DNA from: Auanema rhodensis
Taxonomy: Eukaryota; Nematoda; Chromadorea; Rhabditida; Rhabditidae
Length of the DNA: 64,000 bases
Assembly (NCBI GenBank): GCA_964057225.1
Contig: OZ059898.1
Location: forward strand, 9,610,001-9,674,000
Direction: 5' to 3'
Shown here: in pieces, positions 59,856 through 64,000 of the stretch
How the letters are laid out: the number at the start of each line of letters is the position of its first letter
Position numbering within the stretch: the first letter of the stretch is position 1
Position numbers and translations under genes: made by a program
Notes under the pieces: generated by a model
Database searches by the model: none
What the model saw: the letters and a program-made list of their open reading frames with translations, nothing else
What the model was told of the DNA's origin: nothing

Positions 59856-60649
59856 TTCGAAAATGTTAGATTGTTTCCGAAAAATTATGAAAAGTCAAGT
59901 TCTACTGATTTGAAGAGAATTGTAAGTTTTAGAAAATAATTAAAAATTAGTTCTCTCTACTATTAACTGATTGTCGGCTAAAATATGGTAACAATTTTCA
60001 TAAAAAGTTTCCATGATTAGGATTAAACAAAAAAAAGAATTAAAGAGAAACACTTTTTGTTTACTTATTTGATTATAATACTTGAAATTCCAAAAACAGT
60101 TGAATAAAATTGAGAAAGCGACAAAAACAGTTGAACGATTTGAAGAGAATTGTAAGTTTTAGAAAAGAATTAAAGTTCAGCTATCTCTACTATTAACTGA
60201 TTATCGGCTGAAATATGGTGACAGTTTTTTTTTAAAAGTTTCCATGATTAAGATTAAACAAAGAAAAAAAATCAAAGAGAAACACTTCTTGTTTACTAAT
60301 TTGATTATAACACTTAAAATTCCAACAAAAGTAAAGTAAAACTGTCAAAGCGAGTAAAACTGTTGAACAATTTGAAGACAATTGTAAGTTTAAGAAAAGA
60401 ATTAAAGTTCAGCTATCTCTACTATTAACTGATTATCGGCTGAAATATAGTAACAGTTTTTATTAAAAGTTTCCATGATTAAGATTAAACAAAGAAAAAA
60501 AATCAAAGAGAAACACTTCTTGTTTACTAATTTGATTATAACACTTGAAAATCCAACAAAAGTAAAATAAAACTGTGAAAGCGGGTAAAACTGTTGAACT
60601 TAAACAGTCTTTATAAAATATAAATGATATATTTTTATAAAAGTGAAGT

Positions 60650-60695
60650 TGCATCGGCGTGGCAGGCGAGCATTCTACCACTGAACCACCGATGC
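60650..60695 (-). pseudogene. Truncated tRNA-Gly remnant (46 nt)
   Basis: Same 25-nt deletion as at 59175, so it descends from that copy or its ancestor. Confidence 0.88.
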
Positions 60696-61259
60696 TTCGA
60701 AAATGTTAGATTGTTTCCGAAAAATTATGAAAAGTCAAGTTCTACTGATTTGAAGAGAATTGTAAGTTTTAGAAAATAATTAAAAATTAGTTCTCTCTAC
60801 TATTAACTGATTGTCGGCTAAAATATGGTAACAGTTTTTATTGAAAGTTTCCATGATTAAGATTAAACAAAGAAAAAAATCAAAGAGAAACACTTCTTGT
60901 TTACTTACTTGATTATAATACTTGAAATTCCAAAAACAGTAAAATAAAATTGAGAAAGCGACAAAAACAGTTGAACGATTTGAAGACAATTGTAAGTTTA
61001 AGAAAAGAATTAAAGTTTAGCTTTGTCTACTATTAACTGATTATCGGCTGAAATATGGTGACAGTTTTTTTTTAAAAGTTTCCATGATTAAGATTAAACA
61101 AAGAAAAAAAAATCAAAGAGAAACACTTCTTGTTTACTAATTTGATTATAACACTTGAAAATCCAACCAAAGTAAAAAAAAACTGTGAAAGCGGGTAAAA
61201 CTGTTGAACTAAAACAGTCTTTATAAAATATAAATGATATTTTTTTATAAAAGTGAAGT

Positions 61260-61330
61260 TGCATCGGCCGGGAATCGAACACGGGTCGCCCGCGTGGCAG
61301 GCGAGCATTCTACCACTGAACCACCGATGC
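61260..61330 (-). tRNA. tRNA-Gly(GCC), G52 variant, likely pseudogene
   Basis: Start of the 634-bp tandem duplication. Confidence 0.65.
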
Positions 61331-61893
61331 TTCGAAAATGTTAGATTGTTTCCGAAAAATTATGAAAAGTCAAGTTCTACTGATTTGAAGAGAATTGTAA
61401 GTTTTAGAAAATAATTAAAAATTAGTTCTCTCTACTATTAACTGATTGTCGGCTAAAATATGGTAACAATTTTCATAAAAAGTTTCCATGATTAGGATTA
61501 AACAAAAAAAAGAATTAAAGAGAAACACTTTTTGTTTACTAATTTGATTATAATACTTGAAATTCCAAAAACAGTTGAATAAAATTGAGAAAGCGACAAA
61601 AACAGTTGAACGATTTGAAGAGAATTGTAAGTTTTAGAAAAGAATTAAAGTTCAGCTATCTCTACTATTAACTGATTATCGGCTGAAATATGGTGACAGT
61701 TTTTTTTTAAAAGTTTCCATGATTAAGATTAAACAAAGAAAAAAAATCAAAGAGAAACACTTCTTGTTTACTAATTTGATTATAACACTTGAAAATCCAA
61801 CCAAAGTAAAAAAAAACTGTGAAAGCGGGTAAAACTGTTGAACTAAAACAGTCTTTATAAAATATAAATGATATTTTTTTATAAAAGTGAAGT

Positions 61894-61964
61894 TGCATCG
61901 GCCGGGAATCGAACACGGGTCGCCCGCGTGGCAGGCGAGCATTCTACCACTGAACCACCGATGC
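61894..61964 (-). tRNA. tRNA-Gly(GCC), G52 variant, likely pseudogene
   Basis: Second copy within the 634-bp tandem duplication. Confidence 0.65.
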
Positions 61965-62758
61965 TTCGAAAATGTTAGATTGTTTCCGAAAAATTATGAA
62001 AAGTCAAGTTCTACTGATTTGAAGAGAATTGTAAGTTTTAGAAAATAATTAAAAATTAGTTCTCTCTACTATTAACTGATTGTCGGCTAAAATATGGTAA
62101 CAATTTTCATAAAAAGTTTCCATGATTAGGATTAAACAAAAAAAAGAATTAAAGAGAAACACTTTTTGTTTACTAATTTGATTATAATACTTGAAATTCC
62201 AAAAACAGTTGAATAAAATTGAGAAAGCGACAAAAACAGTTGAACGATTTGAAGAGAATTGTAAGTTTTAGAAAAGAATTAAAGTTCAGCTATCTCTACT
62301 ATTAACTGATTATCGGCTGAAATATGGTGACAGTTTTTTTTTAAAAGTTTCCATGATTAAGATTAAACAAAGAAAAAAAATCAAAGAGAAACACTTCTTG
62401 TTTACTAATTTGATTATAACACTTAAAATTCCAACAAAAGTAAAGTAAAACTGTCAAAGCGAGTAAAACTGTTGAACAATTTGAAGACAATTGTAAGTTG
62501 AAGAAAAAAATTAAAGTTCAGCTATCTCTACTATTAACTGATTATCGGCTGAAATATGGTGACAGTTTTTTTTTAAAAGTTTCCATGATTAAGATTAAAC
62601 AAAGAAAAAAATCAAAGAGAAACACTTCTTGTTTACTAATTTGATTATAACACTTGAAAATCCAACAAAAGTAAAATAAAACTGTGAAAGCGGGTAAAAC
62701 TGTTGAACTTAAACAGTCTTTATAAAATATAAATGATATATTTTTATAAAAGTGAAGT

Positions 62759-62804
62759 TGCATCGGCGTGGCAGGCGAGCATTCTACCACTGAACCACCG
62801 ATGC
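62759..62804 (-). pseudogene. Truncated tRNA-Gly remnant (46 nt)
   Basis: Third copy of the 25-nt deletion allele. Confidence 0.88.
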
Positions 62805-63368
62805 TTCGAAAATGTTAGATTGTTTCCGAAAAATTATGAAAAGTCAAGTTCTACTGATTTGAAGAGAATTGTAAGTTTTAGAAAATAATTAAAAATTAGT
62901 TCTCTCTACTATTAACTGATTGTCGGCTAAAATATGGTAACAGTTTTTATTGAAAGTTTCCATGATTAAGATTAAACAAAGAAAAAAATCAAAGAGAAAC
63001 ACTTCTTGTTTACTTACTTGATTATAATACTTGAAATTCCAAAAACAGTAAAATAAAATTGAGAAAGCGACAAAAACAGTTGAACGATTTGAAGACAATT
63101 GTAAGTTTAAGAAAAGAATTAAAGTTTAGCTTTGTCTACTATTAACTGATTATCGGCTGAAATATGGTGACAGTTTTTTTTTAAAAGTTTCCATGATTAA
63201 GATTAAACAAAGAAAAAAAAATCAAAGAGAAACACTTCTTGTTTACTAATTTGATTATAACACTTGAAAATCCAACCAAAGTAAAAAAAAACTGTGAAAG
63301 CGGGTAAAACTGTTGAACTAAAACAGTCTTTATAAAATATAAGTGATATTTTTTTATAAAAGTGAAGT

Positions 63369-63439
63369 TGCATCGGCCGGGAATCGAACACGGGTCGCCC
63401 GCGTGGCAGGCGAGCATTCTACCACTGAACCACCGATGC
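63369..63439 (-). tRNA. tRNA-Gly(GCC), G52 variant, likely pseudogene
   Basis: Last tRNA locus in the window, 610 bp from the preceding remnant. Confidence 0.65.
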
Positions 63440-64000
63440 TTCGAAAATGTTAGATTGTTTCCGAAAAATTATGAAAAGTCAAGTTCTACTGATTTGAAGA
63501 GAATTGTAAGTTTTAGAAAATAATTAAAAATTAGTTCTCTCTACTATTAACTGATTGTCGGCTAAAATATGGTAACAATTTTCATAAAAAGTTTCCATGA
63601 TTAGGATTAAACAAAAAAAAGAATTAAAGAGAAACACTTTTTGTTTACTTATTTGATTATAATACTTGAAATTCCAAAAACAGTTGAATAAAATTGAGAA
63701 AGCGACAAAAACAGTTGAACGATTTGAAGAGAATTGTAAGTTTTAGAAAAGAATTAAAGTTCAGCTATCTCTACTATTAACTGATTATCGGCTGAAATAT
63801 GGTGACAGTTTTTTTTTAAAAGTTTCCATGATTAAGATTAAACAAAGAAAAAAAATCAAAGAGAAACACTTCTTGTTTACTAATTTGATTATAACACTTA
63901 AAATTCCAACAAAAGTAAAGTAAAACTGTCAAAGCGAGTAAAACTGTTGAACAATTTGAAGACAATTGTAAGTTTAAGAAAAGAATTAAAGTTCAGCTAT

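Larger units (their letters stand above)
30705..64000 (+). repeat. Satellite array block E, forward sense
   Basis: The largest block, with 25 tRNA loci all on minus. Intact tRNAs predominate at the left end. Damaged copies become the rule to the right, and beyond 54746 no intact tRNA remains. All intervening sequence is monomer repeats. I see no other gene in it. Confidence 0.96.
59175..64000 (+). repeat. 1475-bp higher-order repeat with truncated tRNA
   Basis: Truncated tRNA, two monomers, G52-variant tRNA, three monomers. Distances 59175-60650 and 59785-61260 are both 1475. The next copy is 2109 because a 634-bp piece with one G52-variant tRNA (61260 and 61894) is duplicated in tandem. The array runs off the window edge. 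Confidence 0.88.

Overview
The window looks like arthropod, most likely insect, nuclear DNA. It is very AT-rich and has no bacterial-style gene packing. Every tRNA copy has an internal Pol III promoter and no encoded CCA, and a metazoan-type Ty3/gypsy retroelement is present. I cannot name the species.

Almost everything outside 14.7-21.3 kb is one satellite family with a monomer of about 230 bp, in several subtypes. At one fixed point in some monomers sits an insert of about 172 bp carrying a 71-nt tRNA-Gly(GCC) gene. I count 41 such loci: 22 match the window consensus, 16 carry point changes at structurally important positions, and 3 are 46-nt remnants. Neighbouring tRNAs are always spaced by about 172 bp plus a whole number of monomers, so the cassette spread with the satellite and was not inserted repeatedly.

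Layout: 1-6130, satellite in forward sense with tRNAs on minus (2 loci) and a 925-bp higher-order repeat (HOR). 6151-14719, satellite inverted with tRNAs on plus (6 loci) and a 1788-bp HOR. 14720-21291, a rearranged Ty3/gypsy element. 21292-24932, forward satellite with tRNAs on minus (3). 24933-30704, inverted satellite with tRNAs on plus (5). 30705-64000, forward satellite with tRNAs on minus (25), dominated by a 4443-bp HOR repeated about four times and then by a 1475-bp HOR carrying truncated tRNAs.

The retroelement has lost gag, protease and the start of reverse transcriptase. In their place is an inverted copy of its own 3' end (Pol C-terminus, a 214-aa ORF of unknown function, LTR, and 288 bp of flanking satellite). 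The result is a near-perfect palindrome with arms of about 2.34 kb and a 2.46-kb spacer. The inner junction holds a 37-bp scrambled filler copied in inverted sense from 16968-16996, which points to replication template switching. Together with three other satellite strand flips, two with filler or slippage at the join, this suggests a locus that repeatedly undergoes fold-back inversion and unequal exchange.

The only probable functional products are the intact tRNA-Gly genes. The retroelement proteins are described but are unlikely to support autonomous transposition.
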